From: Vibrio tapetis subsp. tapetis
GTDB taxonomy: Bacteria; Pseudomonadota; Gammaproteobacteria; Enterobacterales; Vibrionaceae
Length of the DNA stretch: 64,000 nt
Assembly: GCF_900233005.1 (NCBI RefSeq)
Contig: NZ_LT960611.1
Location: 1,674,001 to 1,738,000 of the forward strand
Direction: 5' to 3'
Part shown: positions 1 through 9,231 of the stretch, one piece after another
Layout of the letters: each line of letters opens with the position of its first letter
Numbering within the stretch: position 1 is the stretch's first letter
Notes under the pieces: generated by a model
What the model saw: only the letters and a program-made list of their open reading frames with translations
What the model was told of the DNA's origin: nothing
The model's database searches: none
Position numbers and translations under genes: made by a program

Positions 1-3000
1 GTTTTATCCTTTGGATCTCGGCCAAGCATCAACAAACATGGCGTAAGAACCAATGTCAGCACCGTGGCAAATGCCAAGCCACCCGCGATTGCCGTTGCTA
101 ATTGAGACCACCATTGTGTACTTGGCGCACCAAACTCAATTTTTTGATTGATCAAATCAATGTTCATTTCCAACACCATTGGCATCAATCCAAGAATGGT
201 CGTGATGGTCGTTAACATAACGGGTCTTAAACGCTGAACCCCGGTTCGGAGTATGGCGTCTTGCTTAGCTAACCCTCGTTTACGCAGTTGGTTATACGTG
301 TCAATCAAGACGATATTGTTATTCACCACTATTCCAGCTAAAGCGATGACACCAATACCTGACATCACGATACCGAAAGGCCTTTGGAAAATCAGTAACC
401 CGGCAAACACACCCACCGTAGAAAACAAAACCGCACTCAAGATCAAAAATGCTTGGTAGAAGCTATTAAACTGCGTCACCAATATCAATGCCATTACGGC
501 CAATGCGACCACAAAGGCATTCTGTAGGAAAGCCGATGAATTGGCCTGCTCTTCATTTTGACCTCTGATCTTAAATTCTACCGAAGATGGAAAGTCCATT
601 TCAGCAAGCGCTTGCTCTATATTCGGGAGCTCTAGCGCTAAGTTGTATCCCTCTCTCATATCAGCCGTTATATTCAGCACCCGATGGCCGTCGATACGTT
701 CAATAGCGTCTTGCTTTGGTGTTGGGCTAATTTCTGCAAAGTTGGTGATCGGAACAAGCCCCATTGGCGTTTTGACCCTTAACTGCTCAAATCTACCAAT
801 GTCACGCTTATCTTCTGGGTACCTAACTAAAATATCGACTTCTTCATTAGCGTCATCAGGTAAGTAGTCACCAATCTTCAAACCATTGGTAACAAATTGA
901 ACCGTATTACCCACAAGCGTTGCATCTGCTGCGAAACGAGAGGCATCATCACGGCGAATATCAATTTGCCAATCGATGCCTTCCTTGCTTGAAGTATCAC
1001 TGACGTTGATAAGAGCCGGGTTATTATCAGCCCAATGCCTAACTAATTTAGTTGCTTGATCCAGTTCACTCGGGACTCGAGAAGACATTTCGATAACCAA
1101 ATCATTTTCTACTGGAGGCCCTGCATCTGGGAACTTAAATTCGATTTCAACCCCAGCAAACTTATCCGTATCTTCACGAAGTTCTTCAATGATCTCTTTC
1201 ACTTTACGGCGATACTGCCAATCCACAGGGGTGATCTGAATTTGGCCAATAACGTCTTTACCACCAGTACGAGTGTAAACACTATCGAACTCATCATGCC
1301 CCAATACCACTTGTTCGATATCACGCATGATGGCATCTTTTTCTTGAATTGAATGATCCCCATAAGAGCGTACTTTCACGGTAAAAAATGGCGGATCAAC
1401 TTCAGGAAAGAACTCTGCTCCCAAACCAGCCTTACCATAGCCAACCCCAACAGCGACAGCTAAGGCAATAGCGCTGAATAGGATCTTAATTGGGTGGTGA
1501 ATTGCAATAGCCAACGTTTGGTAATACAAGCGAGTTAAGCCCGTCGCTTGTTCAAATAGGCCATTATGTAAATCAACCATTTTGGCTTGGTTTTCTTTTG
1601 ACACATTTTGTGGCTTGCCGATTAAACCGCCAAGCACCGGAACAAATAGTAATGCCATCACTAACGACGCGGTTAAGGTCGCGATCAACGTAAGCGGCAA
1701 AAACTTCATGAACTCCCCGGTTACGTCAGGCCAAAACAATAGCGGCGCAAATGCGGCAAGAGTCGTAGCAGTAGAGGCGGTAATAGGCCATGCCATTCGC
1801 TTAGCCGCGTCACGATAAGCTTGTTTCTTGTCTACCCCTTCTTGCATACGACGATCAGCAAATTCTGTCACTACGATCGCACCGTCCACTAACATGCCAA
1901 CAGCCATGATTAACGAAAACAAAACCACAATATTGACCGTCATGCCAAATATCGACAGAACAAGTAAGCCAGTTAAGAATGAACCGGGTATGGAGATGCC
2001 CACTAAGAAAGCAGTGCGTGTGCCAAGAATAGCGATGATAACGATAACGACCAAAATAATGGCCGACAAGATGTTGTTTTGCAGATCATTTAGCATGATC
2101 TTAACGTCTTTCGACTCATCCTTGGTGTACTTAACTCGGAGGTTAGACGGCCAATCATCACGCAGTTGAGCTTGCGCCATCACCTCTTTCACCAGATCAA
2201 CGGTTTCAATGATGTTTTCACCAGCCCGCTTCTTGATGTCTAAAATAACGGCGGACTCACCGTCAAGACGGGCAAAACTTTCTGGGTCTCGAAACGCGCG
2301 GCGCACCGTTGCGATATCAGCAAAGGTGATGACTTGCTTGCCTTCAACCTTAACCGGAAGCTCCAACACGTCTTTAAGAGAGTCAAACACCGAAGGGACT
2401 TTGACAGAAAATCGCCCGTAACCAGTATCAACATAACCGGCGGCGACGACCTTATTATTCAACGCGATCAGATTGTAAATATCCCCCTGATCTAAGCCAT
2501 AGCTTTCCATCAATAATGGATCAACGATGATTTCAACCACATCGTCCCGATCACCGGCAATATCCACCTCTAATACTTGACGATAACTTTCTAATTTATC
2601 TCTGATTATGCGGCCAATTTGTACTATTGTTCGTTCAGGTACGGTGCCGTATAAAACAACAGAAAGAACGGGTTGTTCTGACGCTAACGTTACCTCATTG
2701 ACCGTGGGTTCATCGCTATCTGCTGGCAATTTTGGCTTGGCAAGATCCACCGCATCACGAACATCGGACATGGCTTTGTTAAGGTCAACGCCCACATTAA
2801 ACTCTAGCGTTACCGATGCATGGCCTTCTGAGGCCGTTGCACTCATCTCTTTAACCCCTTCAATAGAACGTAATTCTTGTTCTATTGGCCTAACTAAAAG
2901 TCGCTCTGCATCATCAGGAGATATCCCTTGGTGACCAACAGAGACATAAATAATCGGAATAGTAATATCTGGGCTAGATTCTTTAGGAATGGTCACATAG

Positions 3001-3086
3001 GTCATCACACCTGCAACCAATATAAGTATCAGTAAAGACATCATGGTACGCGAGCGGGACAGTGCCGCATCAATTATGCTGTACAT
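1..3086 (-). CDS. RND multidrug efflux pump, inner-membrane subunit (partial)
   Basis: The minus-strand frame starts at ATG 3086 (MYSIIDAALSRSRTMMSLLI) and runs off the left edge with about 1028 residues visible; family members are 1000-1050 residues, so only a short C-terminus is missing. The protein is a resistance-nodulation-division proton- or sodium-driven exporter: a TM helix at the N-terminus, a large periplasmic porter region, a TM block around residues 330-530, a second periplasmic region, and a C-terminal TM block. A GGAGG ribosome site fills the 9-bp gap after the adaptor gene, so the two are co-transcribed and probably translationally coupled. The position beside erpA and hemL resembles the VexEF locus of V. 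cholerae as I recall it, but the drug specificity cannot be read from sequence. Confidence 0.93.
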   Translation of the reverse strand, partial: MYSIIDAALSRSRTMMSLLILILVAGVMTYVTIPKESSPDITIPIIYVSVGHQGISPDDAERLLVRPIEQELRSIEGVKEMSATASEGHASVTLEFNVGVDLNKAMSDVRDAVDLAKPKLPADSDEPTVNEVTLASEQPVLSVVLYGTVPERTIVQIGRIIRDKLESYRQVLEVDIAGDRDDVVEIIVDPLLMESYGLDQGDIYNLIALNNKVVAAGYVDTGYGRFSVKVPSVFDSLKDVLELPVKVEGKQVITFADIATVRRAFRDPESFARLDGESAVILDIKKRAGENIIETVDLVKEVMAQAQLRDDWPSNLRVKYTKDESKDVKIMLNDLQNNILSAIILVVIVIIAILGTRTAFLVGISIPGSFLTGLLVLSIFGMTVNIVVLFSLIMAVGMLVDGAIVVTEFADRRMQEGVDKKQAYRDAAKRMAWPITASTATTLAAFAPLLFWPDVTGEFMKFLPLTLIATLTASLVMALLFVPVLGGLIGKPQNVSKENQAKMVDLHNGLFEQATGLTRLYYQTLAIAIHHPIKILFSAIALAVAVGVGYGKAGLGAEFFPEVDPPFFTVKVRSYGDHSIQEKDAIMRDIEQVVLGHDEFDSVYTRTGGKDVIGQIQITPVDWQYRRKVKEIIEELREDTDKFAGVEIEFKFPDAGPPVENDLVIEMSSRVPSELDQATKLVRHWADNNPALINVSDTSSKEGIDWQIDIRRDDASRFAADATLVGNTVQFVTNGLKIGDYLPDDANEEVDILVRYPEDKRDIGRFEQLRVKTPMGLVPITNFAEISPTPKQDAIERIDGHRVLNITADMREGYNLALELPNIEQALAEMDFPSSVEFKIRGQNEEQANSSAFLQNAFVVALAVMALILVTQFNSFYQAFLILSAVLFSTVGVFAGLLIFQRPFGIVMSGIGVIALAGIVVNNNIVLIDTYNQLRKRGLAKQDAILRTGVQRLRPVMLTTITTILGLMPMVLEMNIDLINQKIEFGAPSTQWWSQLATAIAGGLAFATVLTLVLTPCLLMLGRDPKDK

Positions 3087-3095
3087 AATGCCTCC

Positions 3096-4187
3096 TTACG
3101 GCTGATAAACGGCGTTGACCATATCACCACCACGAACAAAGCCTTGCCCAATGGTAATAATATCGACCTTATCGCCCAAGCCCGTTAACCAAACACCATC
3201 TTGTTCCGCTTTAACCAATTGGATTGCCACAAACGTAACTTTACTATCAAGCACCGTTTTGACTCCCAAGTTGCCTTCTTCATCAAGCGCAAGCATGGCA
3301 GGAGTAACTTTAACCGCCAATTGAGTGTCTAACATCAATGTGACTTCGGCACTAATACCGGCCGAGATTTTTTGGCCGTGGTTTGGAATTTCTATTTCAA
3401 CTTTAAACGTATTGGTTGAAGGGGAAGAAACACGAGAAACATAACGCAACGTTCCATTGATTAGCTGACCAGTCACGAGGCGTATGTTCGCCACTTGATC
3501 CAATTCAAGCTGGCTAACATGTCGTTCACTGACGTCCGCTTCAATAACCAAAGTTTCCAAATCAATCAAGGTAGCAACCGGGTCGCCGACACCAACAAAA
3601 TCACCGACTTCAACCGATAAGTCATCGATAAAACCAGAAAATGGCGCTTTAATTAAGGTGTGCGATAACATCAACTTGGCATTTTCTACATTCGCCTTTG
3701 CGTCAGTAAGAGCCGCCTGTGCGGTACTAAAAGCGACTTCACCTTGTAAGCCTCTTTTTTTCAAAGATTTAGCCGCCGTGTATTCTTTCTCTTTAACATT
3801 AAGTAGTGCTTTGGCTTTTTCTAGGCGAATGAGTAAGTCGCCTTTGTCTATCTGTGCTATTGGCTGGCCTTTATTGACTTTATTGCCCTTTTGAACCAAT
3901 AAACCGGAAATACGACCCGCAATTTCGGCACCTAACGTTGCGTCACGGTTTGGCGCTGTTCGGCCGTATAAGTCGAGATTTTTTGCTGTTGCTTGAGAGG
4001 TAAACGTTTGAATCACCACGTTGGCCAGTGGCACATCTTGAGTTTGTTGAGATTGAGAAGGAGAGGTAGTGCTTTCTTCAGCTTGCAACATGCCTTGTCC
4101 AAGCCAGAGGCTTAACAGCAAAACAAGTATTAAAGAAACAAGCCAAGGTCGTTGCGAAAAAAAGCCACTGACGCGGAATAACGGCAT
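3096..4187 (-). CDS. RND efflux membrane fusion (periplasmic adaptor) protein
   Basis: A 363-residue adaptor of the HlyD/AcrA type that links an RND pump to an outer-membrane channel. I chose ATG 4187 (MPLFRVSGFF) over the upstream ATG 4217 because AAGGA sits 7 bases before it. Residues ~15-35 form a membrane anchor or signal sequence (LVSLILVLLLSLWLGQG), followed by a biotinyl-lipoyl-like half motif (GAEIAGRISGLLVQKGNKV), an alpha-hairpin rich in Ala, Lys and Glu (~100-150), the second lipoyl half (LIKAPFSGFIDDLSVEVGDF), and beta-barrel and membrane-proximal domains. The pump gene follows 9 bp downstream. No TolC-type gene is adjacent, so a TolC encoded elsewhere is presumably shared. Confidence 0.92.
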   Translation of the reverse strand: MPLFRVSGFFSQRPWLVSLILVLLLSLWLGQGMLQAEESTTSPSQSQQTQDVPLANVVIQTFTSQATAKNLDLYGRTAPNRDATLGAEIAGRISGLLVQKGNKVNKGQPIAQIDKGDLLIRLEKAKALLNVKEKEYTAAKSLKKRGLQGEVAFSTAQAALTDAKANVENAKLMLSHTLIKAPFSGFIDDLSVEVGDFVGVGDPVATLIDLETLVIEADVSERHVSQLELDQVANIRLVTGQLINGTLRYVSRVSSPSTNTFKVEIEIPNHGQKISAGISAEVTLMLDTQLAVKVTPAMLALDEEGNLGVKTVLDSKVTFVAIQLVKAEQDGVWLTGLGDKVDIITIGQGFVRGGDMVNAVYQP

Positions 4188-4311
4188 AGTAAGTCCTTGT
4201 GTTATGGGGTTACCCAAAATTTAACGTCCTCGGAAACATCCTAATACCGAGACAATTCTAGCCTTATTGTAATTTTATCCTTTGCTGAATATCTGTTCGA
4301 AAGTGCTTATT

Positions 4312-4333
4312 TTTGTAAGTCGACTCTTACAAA
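4312..4333. promoter_or_regulatory. 8-6-8 inverted repeat upstream of the efflux genes
   Basis: TTTGTAAG and CTTACAAA are perfect inverted arms separated by six bases, with further imperfect outer symmetry (TGCTT/AAGCA). The site lies about 125 bp upstream of the adaptor start, where an efflux operator would be expected. No regulator gene is adjacent, so the binding protein is unknown; it could also act as an RNA hairpin. Confidence 0.4.
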
Positions 4334-4354
4334 CAAGCATGATGGTAAGGCAAG

Positions 4355-4384
4355 TTGAAAGCTCTCGGTTAGCAGAGCTTTCAA
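4355..4384. terminator. Hairpin downstream of erpA
   Basis: An 11-bp perfect stem (TTGAAAGCTCT / AGAGCTTTCAA) with an 8-base loop lies 29 bp past the erpA stop. There is no clear U-run on either strand, so it may be a weak terminator or a 3'-end stabilising hairpin. Confidence 0.5.
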
Positions 4385-4412
4385 CATCTATAGATAGTTC
4401 TAATATTTGAGA

Positions 4413-4754
4413 CTAGACGCTAAATGACGCGCCACAACCACAAGTTGTTGTCGCATTGGGGTTATTGACAAAAAAGCGTGAACCTTCAAGGCCTTCAGTG
4501 TAATCAACAATGCCGCCAACTAAATACTGTAAGCTCATTGGATCAACGACTAAAGTCACTTCATCTTTCACTATGGTCATATCGCCTTCGTTGACACTCT
4601 CGTCAAAGGTAAATCCATATTGAAAGCCGCTACAACCGCCACCCGTGATGTACACACGTAATTTAAGGTTTGGATTCTCTTCTTCTTCAATCAAAATCTT
4701 AACACGCGCCGCTGCCGTATCTGAAAATGACAATGGGATATTTACTTCGCTCAC
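4413..4754 (-). CDS. erpA: Iron-sulfur cluster insertion protein ErpA
   Basis: A 113-residue A-type Fe-S carrier that delivers clusters to apoproteins, in E. coli notably IspG and IspH of isoprenoid synthesis. The three cluster ligands are present: C41 in GGGCSGFQ, and C105 and C107 in the terminal [11 protein letters not shown]. The family signature [14 protein letters not shown] is intact. I chose GTG 4754 (read as [10 protein letters not shown]) because GAGAGG lies just upstream and the length then matches the ~114-residue family; an in-frame ATG at 4784 would add ten residues unlike the family. It is divergent from hemL and separated from it by a repeat array. Confidence 0.93.
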   Translation of the reverse strand: MSEVNIPLSFSDTAAARVKILIEEEENPNLKLRVYITGGGCSGFQYGFTFDESVNEGDMTIVKDEVTLVVDPMSLQYLVGGIVDYTEGLEGSRFFVNNPNATTTCGCGASFSV

Positions 4755-4938
4755 AACGACCTCTCTATTTATACTCATTCCCAAACATTTAGGATCAATC
4801 TTTGGTGATTTTATTTGTCTAATTACTCGAGATTATCTAGTACCTGAGTGAAACGTTCAAGTATTCACTGAAATAAAGTGCGAAGTGGGAAGTTCGAAGT
4901 ACTAAGTGCTAAAAGCGAAGTAAAAGCGTAGAGCTTCT

Positions 4939-5050
4939 CACTTCGCTTTTAGTTCTTAGCTTTTGGCACTTCGCTTTTAGTACTTCGCTTTTAGTACTTC
5001 GCATTTAGTACCTCACTTTTAGCACTTCGCTTCTAATACTTCGCTTTTAG
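4939..5050. repeat. Eight 14-bp tandem units between erpA and hemL
   Basis: The unit YACTTCGCTTTTAG is repeated at 4939, 4953 (degenerate), 4967, 4981, 4995, 5009, 5023 and 5037, mostly with zero to three changes. Just to the left (about 4878-4925) the same word appears in reverse complement (CTAAAAGCGAAGTA and variants), so the array could fold into a long cruciform or RNA hairpin. It fills most of the 379-bp erpA-hemL gap upstream of both divergent genes. I see no coding signal. Confidence 0.85.
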
Positions 5051-5133
5051 CACAATTTTTCTTTTCAATGGGTGCAAAATAGTTTCGGAGCGCTACAATG
5101 CGAGCGGACTAAAAAATCATAAAGGATACATCC

Positions 5134-6429
5134 ATGACCAAATCTGCCGAGCTGTATCAAAAAGCCCAGCAAACTATTCCGGGCGGTGTTAACTCACCAG
5201 TACGTGCATTTAATGGTGTTGGCGGTTCTCCGCTATTCGTAGAGCGCGCTGATGGCCCGCTGATTTTTGATGCTGATGGTAAAGCGTACATCGACTATGT
5301 TGGTTCATGGGGCCCTATGATTTTGGGTCACAACCACGCGGTTATCCGTGAAGCGGTAATCGACGCAGCTCAACGTGGTTTAAGCTTTGGCGCCCCAACA
5401 GAGATGGAAATCGAGATGGCTCAACTGGTGTCTGAGCTAGTACCATCTATGGAGCAACTTCGCATGGTGAGCTCTGGCACAGAAGCGACCATGAGTGCAA
5501 TACGTCTTGCACGCGGCTTTACTGGCCGTGACAAAATTCTTAAGTTCGAAGGTTGCTACCATGGCCATGCCGACAGCTTGCTGGTAAAAGCAGGCTCTGG
5601 CGCATTGACTCTTGGTCAGCCAAGCTCTCCAGGTGTTCCGGCAGACTTTGCTAAGCATACATTAACTGCAACGTTCAATAATCTTGAGTCCGTTCGTGAA
5701 CTTTTTGCCGCTAACAAGGGTGAAATTGCTTGTATCATTGTAGAGCCTGTCGCGGGCAACATGAACTGTATCCCACCGGTAGAAGGCTTCCATGAAGGCC
5801 TACGCGAGATCTGCGATCAAGAAGGTGCACTGCTCATTTTTGATGAAGTAATGACAGGCTTTCGTGTTGCATTAGGTGGGGCTCAAGCACACTACAACAT
5901 CAAGCCAGATCTAACCACACTAGGTAAAGTCATTGGCGGCGGCATGCCTGTCGGTGCTTTTGGTGGTCGTAAAGACGTGATGCAATACATTGCGCCTACA
6001 GGCCCAGTTTACCAAGCAGGTACGCTTTCAGGTAACCCTGTTGCAATGGCAGCAGGTTATGCTTGTTTGCAACTGTTGAAAGAAGAAGGCAATGAAAAGC
6101 GCTTGAACTCAAAAACAAAGCAACTTGCTAACGGCTTCAAAGAGCTTGCACAAAAGCACGGTATTCCGCTGCTGGTGCACCAAGTTGGTGGCATGTTTGG
6201 TTTCTTCTTTACGGATCAAGAAACCGTAACCTGTTATGACGACGTGGCAAAGTGCGACGTAGAGAAGTTCAAAAAATTCTTCCACTACATGCTTAAGCAC
6301 GGTGTTTATCTAGCACCATCAGCATTTGAAGCTAGCTTTACTTCATTAGCACACGGTTCAAAAGAAATTGATGCGACTCTAGAAGCCGCTGACCGTTGTT
6401 TTGCAATGTTGGCACAAGAAAGCGAATAG
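5134..6429 (+). CDS. hemL: Glutamate-1-semialdehyde 2,1-aminomutase
   Basis: This 431-residue PLP-dependent class III aminotransferase-fold enzyme converts glutamate-1-semialdehyde to 5-aminolevulinate, the committed C5-pathway precursor of heme and other tetrapyrroles, in the cytosol. The Schiff-base lysine is K265 in [18 protein letters not shown], the cofactor-binding [10 protein letters not shown] segment precedes it (~236-245), and [14 protein letters not shown] (~115-128) is the PLP phosphate-binding region. Length equals the usual ~430. AAAGGA lies 10 bases before the ATG. It is a single-gene unit with a strong hairpin terminator downstream. Confidence 0.97.
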   Translation: MTKSAELYQKAQQTIPGGVNSPVRAFNGVGGSPLFVERADGPLIFDADGKAYIDYVGSWGPMILGHNHAVIREAVIDAAQRGLSFGAPTEMEIEMAQLVSELVPSMEQLRMVSSGTEATMSAIRLARGFTGRDKILKFEGCYHGHADSLLVKAGSGALTLGQPSSPGVPADFAKHTLTATFNNLESVRELFAANKGEIACIIVEPVAGNMNCIPPVEGFHEGLREICDQEGALLIFDEVMTGFRVALGGAQAHYNIKPDLTTLGKVIGGGMPVGAFGGRKDVMQYIAPTGPVYQAGTLSGNPVAMAAGYACLQLLKEEGNEKRLNSKTKQLANGFKELAQKHGIPLLVHQVGGMFGFFFTDQETVTCYDDVAKCDVEKFKKFFHYMLKHGVYLAPSAFEASFTSLAHGSKEIDATLEAADRCFAMLAQESE

Positions 6430-6460
6430 CAATAAATGCCCCATAGCGTCTAAACACAAG

Positions 6461-6485
6461 GAGCCAGTTTTACTGGCTCTTTTCA
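6461..6485 (+). terminator. Rho-independent terminator of hemL
   Basis: GAGCCAGT and ACTGGCTC form an 8-bp perfect stem around a 3-base loop, followed by TTTT, 31 bp after the hemL stop. Confidence 0.85.
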
Positions 6486-6534
6486 TATCTAATCCCCTGC
6501 AAAACAGTTTACCTGCAACCCTGCTATCGCTTTT

Positions 6535-6558
6535 GCCTATTGCCTATTGCCTATTGCC
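6535..6558. repeat. 7-bp tandem repeat (TGCCTAT)
   Basis: About 3.5 perfect copies of a TGCCTAT/GCCTATT unit in the hemL-exporter gap. The rest of this 399-bp gap (6430-6828) holds the hemL terminator and a candidate promoter; nothing else is evident. Confidence 0.7.
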
Positions 6559-6767
6559 AATAAAAAACGACCAAAACGAATAAACAGACCATAATCACGC
6601 TAAACCAAGGTAACCTGATGCGTTTTTTGGTTTTTGAACACGACTTCTCACCACAACATGCCATCATCAACTCCAAACTATTGCGCCAAAACCTTACGTA
6701 TCACCCCTATTTTATAGTCAACACGTATGGTAAATAAGATTCACTCTCAAGTATAACGGTTAATTAT

Positions 6768-6796
6768 TTGATAAGCGTCTGTTTTATGTCCATTAT
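6768..6796 (+). promoter_or_regulatory. Candidate sigma-70 promoter of the PerM-family gene
   Basis: TTGATA (6768-6773) and CATTAT (6791-6796) are separated by 17 bp and lie 33 bp before the GTG start. This is a sequence match only. Confidence 0.4.
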
Positions 6797-6828
6797 ATCC
6801 AGTAACTTATTATGCAGAGAACACTACC

Positions 6829-7914
6829 GTGCCAGAAAAATTAAAGTTAGCCTCCAGCCATTGGGTACTTGTGATTGCGTTACTTGCAGCAGCCTATGCG
6901 TGTTTTTTGCTGGTTGAACCTTATGTCAACTCAATCATTTTGGCTTTCATCATTTCACTATTGATGTTTCCGGTTCACGAATGGGTTGAAAACAAACTGC
7001 CAAACTACCGAAATACCGCGTCAGTTTTGTCTTGCTTATTCTTAGTGGTCATTATTGTTTTGCCATTACTCGCGGTATTTGCAGCGATAGTGCAGCAAGC
7101 GTCTTTGTTCTCTCAAAATGTGTATCACTGGGGCACGACTGGCGGAATGCAGGAAGCATTAAACCACCCTTTGATCTTGCAAGCATTTGACTTAATTAAC
7201 GAGTACTTGCCTTTTGATGCAATACAACCACAAGAAATAGCACAAAAAGTGGCTGGCCTTATTTCAGGGTTTGGCACTCAGTTAGTCGCCATCAGCGCTA
7301 AGATCCTAGGGGATGCCACCGGGTTTATCGTCGATTTCTTCTTAATGCTGTTCGTGTTGTTTTTCTTACTTCGAGATCACGACAAAATCATTCTAGCAAT
7401 CCGTCATATATTGCCATTATCACGCAGCCAAGAAGATCGCCTACTCGCCGAAGTAGAGCAAGTCTCTAAATCCGCGGTTCTAGGGTCCTTCCTTACCGCT
7501 ATAGCCCAAGGCCTTGCGGGTGGCTTTGGCATGTGGCTAGCAGGTTTCCCAGGGTTATTCTGGGGCACGATGATGGGCTTTGCGTCATTCATCCCAGTGG
7601 TCGGCACCGCGCTCATTTGGATTCCAGCTACCGTCTTCTTGTTTATTAGTGGCGATACCACGTGGGGGATCTTCTTGCTTATTTGGAGTGTCGCGATCGT
7701 TGGCTCAATTGACAATGTATTAAGACCGCTTCTGATGCAAGGCAGTGCTGGTATGAATACCTTGATGATATTCTTCTCATTACTAGGGGGAATTCAACTG
7801 TTCGGCTTGATTGGTCTAATTTACGGCCCGCTTATCTTTGCGATTACTATGGTGTTGTTTAATATCTACGAGGAAGAATTTAACAGCTTCTTGAGCAAGC
7901 AAGATAACAACTGA
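6829..7914 (+). CDS. AI-2E family (PerM/YdiK-like) membrane transporter
   Basis: A 361-residue integral membrane protein of the AI-2E exporter superfamily (PerM/YdiK/TqsA type). Visible hydrophobic helices include ~12-32, ~33-50, ~63-88, a cluster at ~155-185 ([20 protein letters not shown]), ~210-240 and C-terminal helices in ~245-350. The family signature region around [14 protein letters not shown] (~300) is present, and 361 residues is normal. The start is GTG 6829; a nearby ATG at 6812 is out of frame. The substrate is not predictable: members have been linked to AI-2, cation/proton exchange or unknown solutes. It stands alone, with a terminator after it. Confidence 0.87.
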   Translation: MPEKLKLASSHWVLVIALLAAAYACFLLVEPYVNSIILAFIISLLMFPVHEWVENKLPNYRNTASVLSCLFLVVIIVLPLLAVFAAIVQQASLFSQNVYHWGTTGGMQEALNHPLILQAFDLINEYLPFDAIQPQEIAQKVAGLISGFGTQLVAISAKILGDATGFIVDFFLMLFVLFFLLRDHDKIILAIRHILPLSRSQEDRLLAEVEQVSKSAVLGSFLTAIAQGLAGGFGMWLAGFPGLFWGTMMGFASFIPVVGTALIWIPATVFLFISGDTTWGIFLLIWSVAIVGSIDNVLRPLLMQGSAGMNTLMIFFSLLGGIQLFGLIGLIYGPLIFAITMVLFNIYEEEFNSFLSKQDNN

Positions 7915-7944
7915 TCTTCGTTATAACGAGATAAAAACTTCAAG

Positions 7945-7985
7945 CAATGGGCGGATTATGCGAAAATCCGCCCATTGTTATTTTT
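7945..7985. terminator. Strong terminator between the PerM-family gene and rsmC
   Basis: Perfect 13-bp arms (CAATGGGCGGATT / AATCCGCCCATTG) with a 7-base loop, followed by TTATTTTT. It overlaps the upstream extension of the rsmC frame, an argument for the later rsmC start. Confidence 0.9.
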
Positions 7986-7996
7986 ACGAGCTCACT

Positions 7997-9019
7997 ATGT
8001 CTTCTTATACCGCGCCAAGCCAAATAGCCCAACGACAACTCGCTTACTTTGCCGATAAACACGTTCTTGTGGCTGGAGAGGCTGAAGACCTATTTCCTAT
8101 TGAATTAGCCAAGCACTGTCTGTCCGTTGAGGTTTTTACCACTCATTACGGCTACTACCGACAGCTTAAAGATAACGACACGGTGACCACTCATTTTGGT
8201 GCCGAGTTGACTTCAGATACTCAAGCGAACATGGTGCTACTGTATTGGCCAAAAGCGAAAGCCGAAGTCGAATACTTACTCACCATGCTAATGAGCAAAC
8301 TTGGCCCAGACACCGAAATTTGTGTGATTGGCGAGAACCGTTCAGGCGTTAAAAGCATAGAGAAAATGTTCAAACCATTTGGCCTGATAAAAAAATATGA
8401 CTCTGCACGACGTTGTTCTTTTTACTGGGGGCAATGCACCGAACAAGTGGCTCCGTTTGTTCTGCAAGATTGGTTTAAAACCTATTCTTTAAACGTCGAT
8501 CAAACAGCCGTAACGATTAAGAGCTTACCTGGTGTATTCAGCCATGGTGAATTTGATGTCGGCAGCCAATTGCTCATCGACAATTTGCCCAAACTCAAAG
8601 GAAAAGTGCTCGATTTTGGCTGTGGAGCCAGCGTTCTTGGTACCATCATGTTACTGAAAAACCCAGATATCCATTTAGACATGTGTGATATCAGTGCGTT
8701 AGCGGTTGCTTCTAGTCAAGAAACGTTAAAAGCCAACGACCTAACTGGTCATGTTTTCGCTAGTGACGTCTATTCAGATACGCAAAGTGACTATCAGTTC
8801 ATTATCAGTAATCCTCCGTTTCATTCTGGACTAGACACCAGCTACAACGCCACTGAAACGCTGTTAGCAAAAGCACCAAGCAAACTCAATCGTAACGGCG
8901 AATTAGTCATTGTTGCCAATAGCTTTTTGCGTTACCCGCCGATCATTGAGCAAGCATTCGGTCACTGTAATGTAAACGCCAAAACCACCAAGTTTGCCAT
9001 TTATCACGCCTCAAAATAA
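7997..9019 (+). CDS. rsmC: 16S rRNA (guanine-1207-N2)-methyltransferase RsmC
   Basis: A 340-residue SAM-dependent methyltransferase that makes m2G1207 in 16S rRNA, acting on the small ribosomal subunit. It has the family's two-domain layout: a degenerate N-terminal methyltransferase-like domain (~1-170) and a catalytic C-terminal domain with the SAM motif [12 protein letters not shown] (~200) and the amino-methyltransferase motif [10 protein letters not shown] (~270). I chose ATG 7997 ([10 protein letters not shown]) because the frame's earlier start at 7958 lies inside the preceding terminator hairpin and 340 residues fits the family. It is monocistronic. Confidence 0.93.
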   Translation: MSSYTAPSQIAQRQLAYFADKHVLVAGEAEDLFPIELAKHCLSVEVFTTHYGYYRQLKDNDTVTTHFGAELTSDTQANMVLLYWPKAKAEVEYLLTMLMSKLGPDTEICVIGENRSGVKSIEKMFKPFGLIKKYDSARRCSFYWGQCTEQVAPFVLQDWFKTYSLNVDQTAVTIKSLPGVFSHGEFDVGSQLLIDNLPKLKGKVLDFGCGASVLGTIMLLKNPDIHLDMCDISALAVASSQETLKANDLTGHVFASDVYSDTQSDYQFIISNPPFHSGLDTSYNATETLLAKAPSKLNRNGELVIVANSFLRYPPIIEQAFGHCNVNAKTTKFAIYHASK

Positions 9020-9036
9020 GATCGTCCAAATCATCA

Positions 9037-9070
9037 GAGCCCAGCCTAAATGGGCTCTATAACTCCTTTA
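9037..9070 (+). terminator. Hairpin downstream of rsmC
   Basis: AGAGCCCA / TGGGCTCT is an 8-bp perfect stem 18 bp after the rsmC stop, but the following tract (ATAACTCCTTT) is only partly U-rich. Confidence 0.55.
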
Positions 9071-9231
9071 AAAGTACTATTTTTGCGCCCTTACCCACGA
9101 AATACTCCCCACTTACTTGATTAAGAAAAAAAACATCGTATAAACGTTAAAAACGTCAATTTATTCATTTTTCTTAGCCTTCGAAATTAACGAGACAAGC
9201 TAGGACAACGGCCAATTTAACGCAGTTATCT

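Noticed and set aside
253..2934. Several plus-strand frames of 68-113 codons opposite the efflux pump gene
   Set aside because: They are antisense shadows of a continuous RND pump frame and show no family features or ribosome sites.
4939..5050. The 14-bp repeats as a CRISPR array
   Set aside because: Units are directly abutting with no spacers and there are no cas genes.
6401..6583. 60-codon frame after hemL
   Set aside because: It overlaps the hemL end and its terminator, and its C-terminus is the 7-bp tandem repeat.
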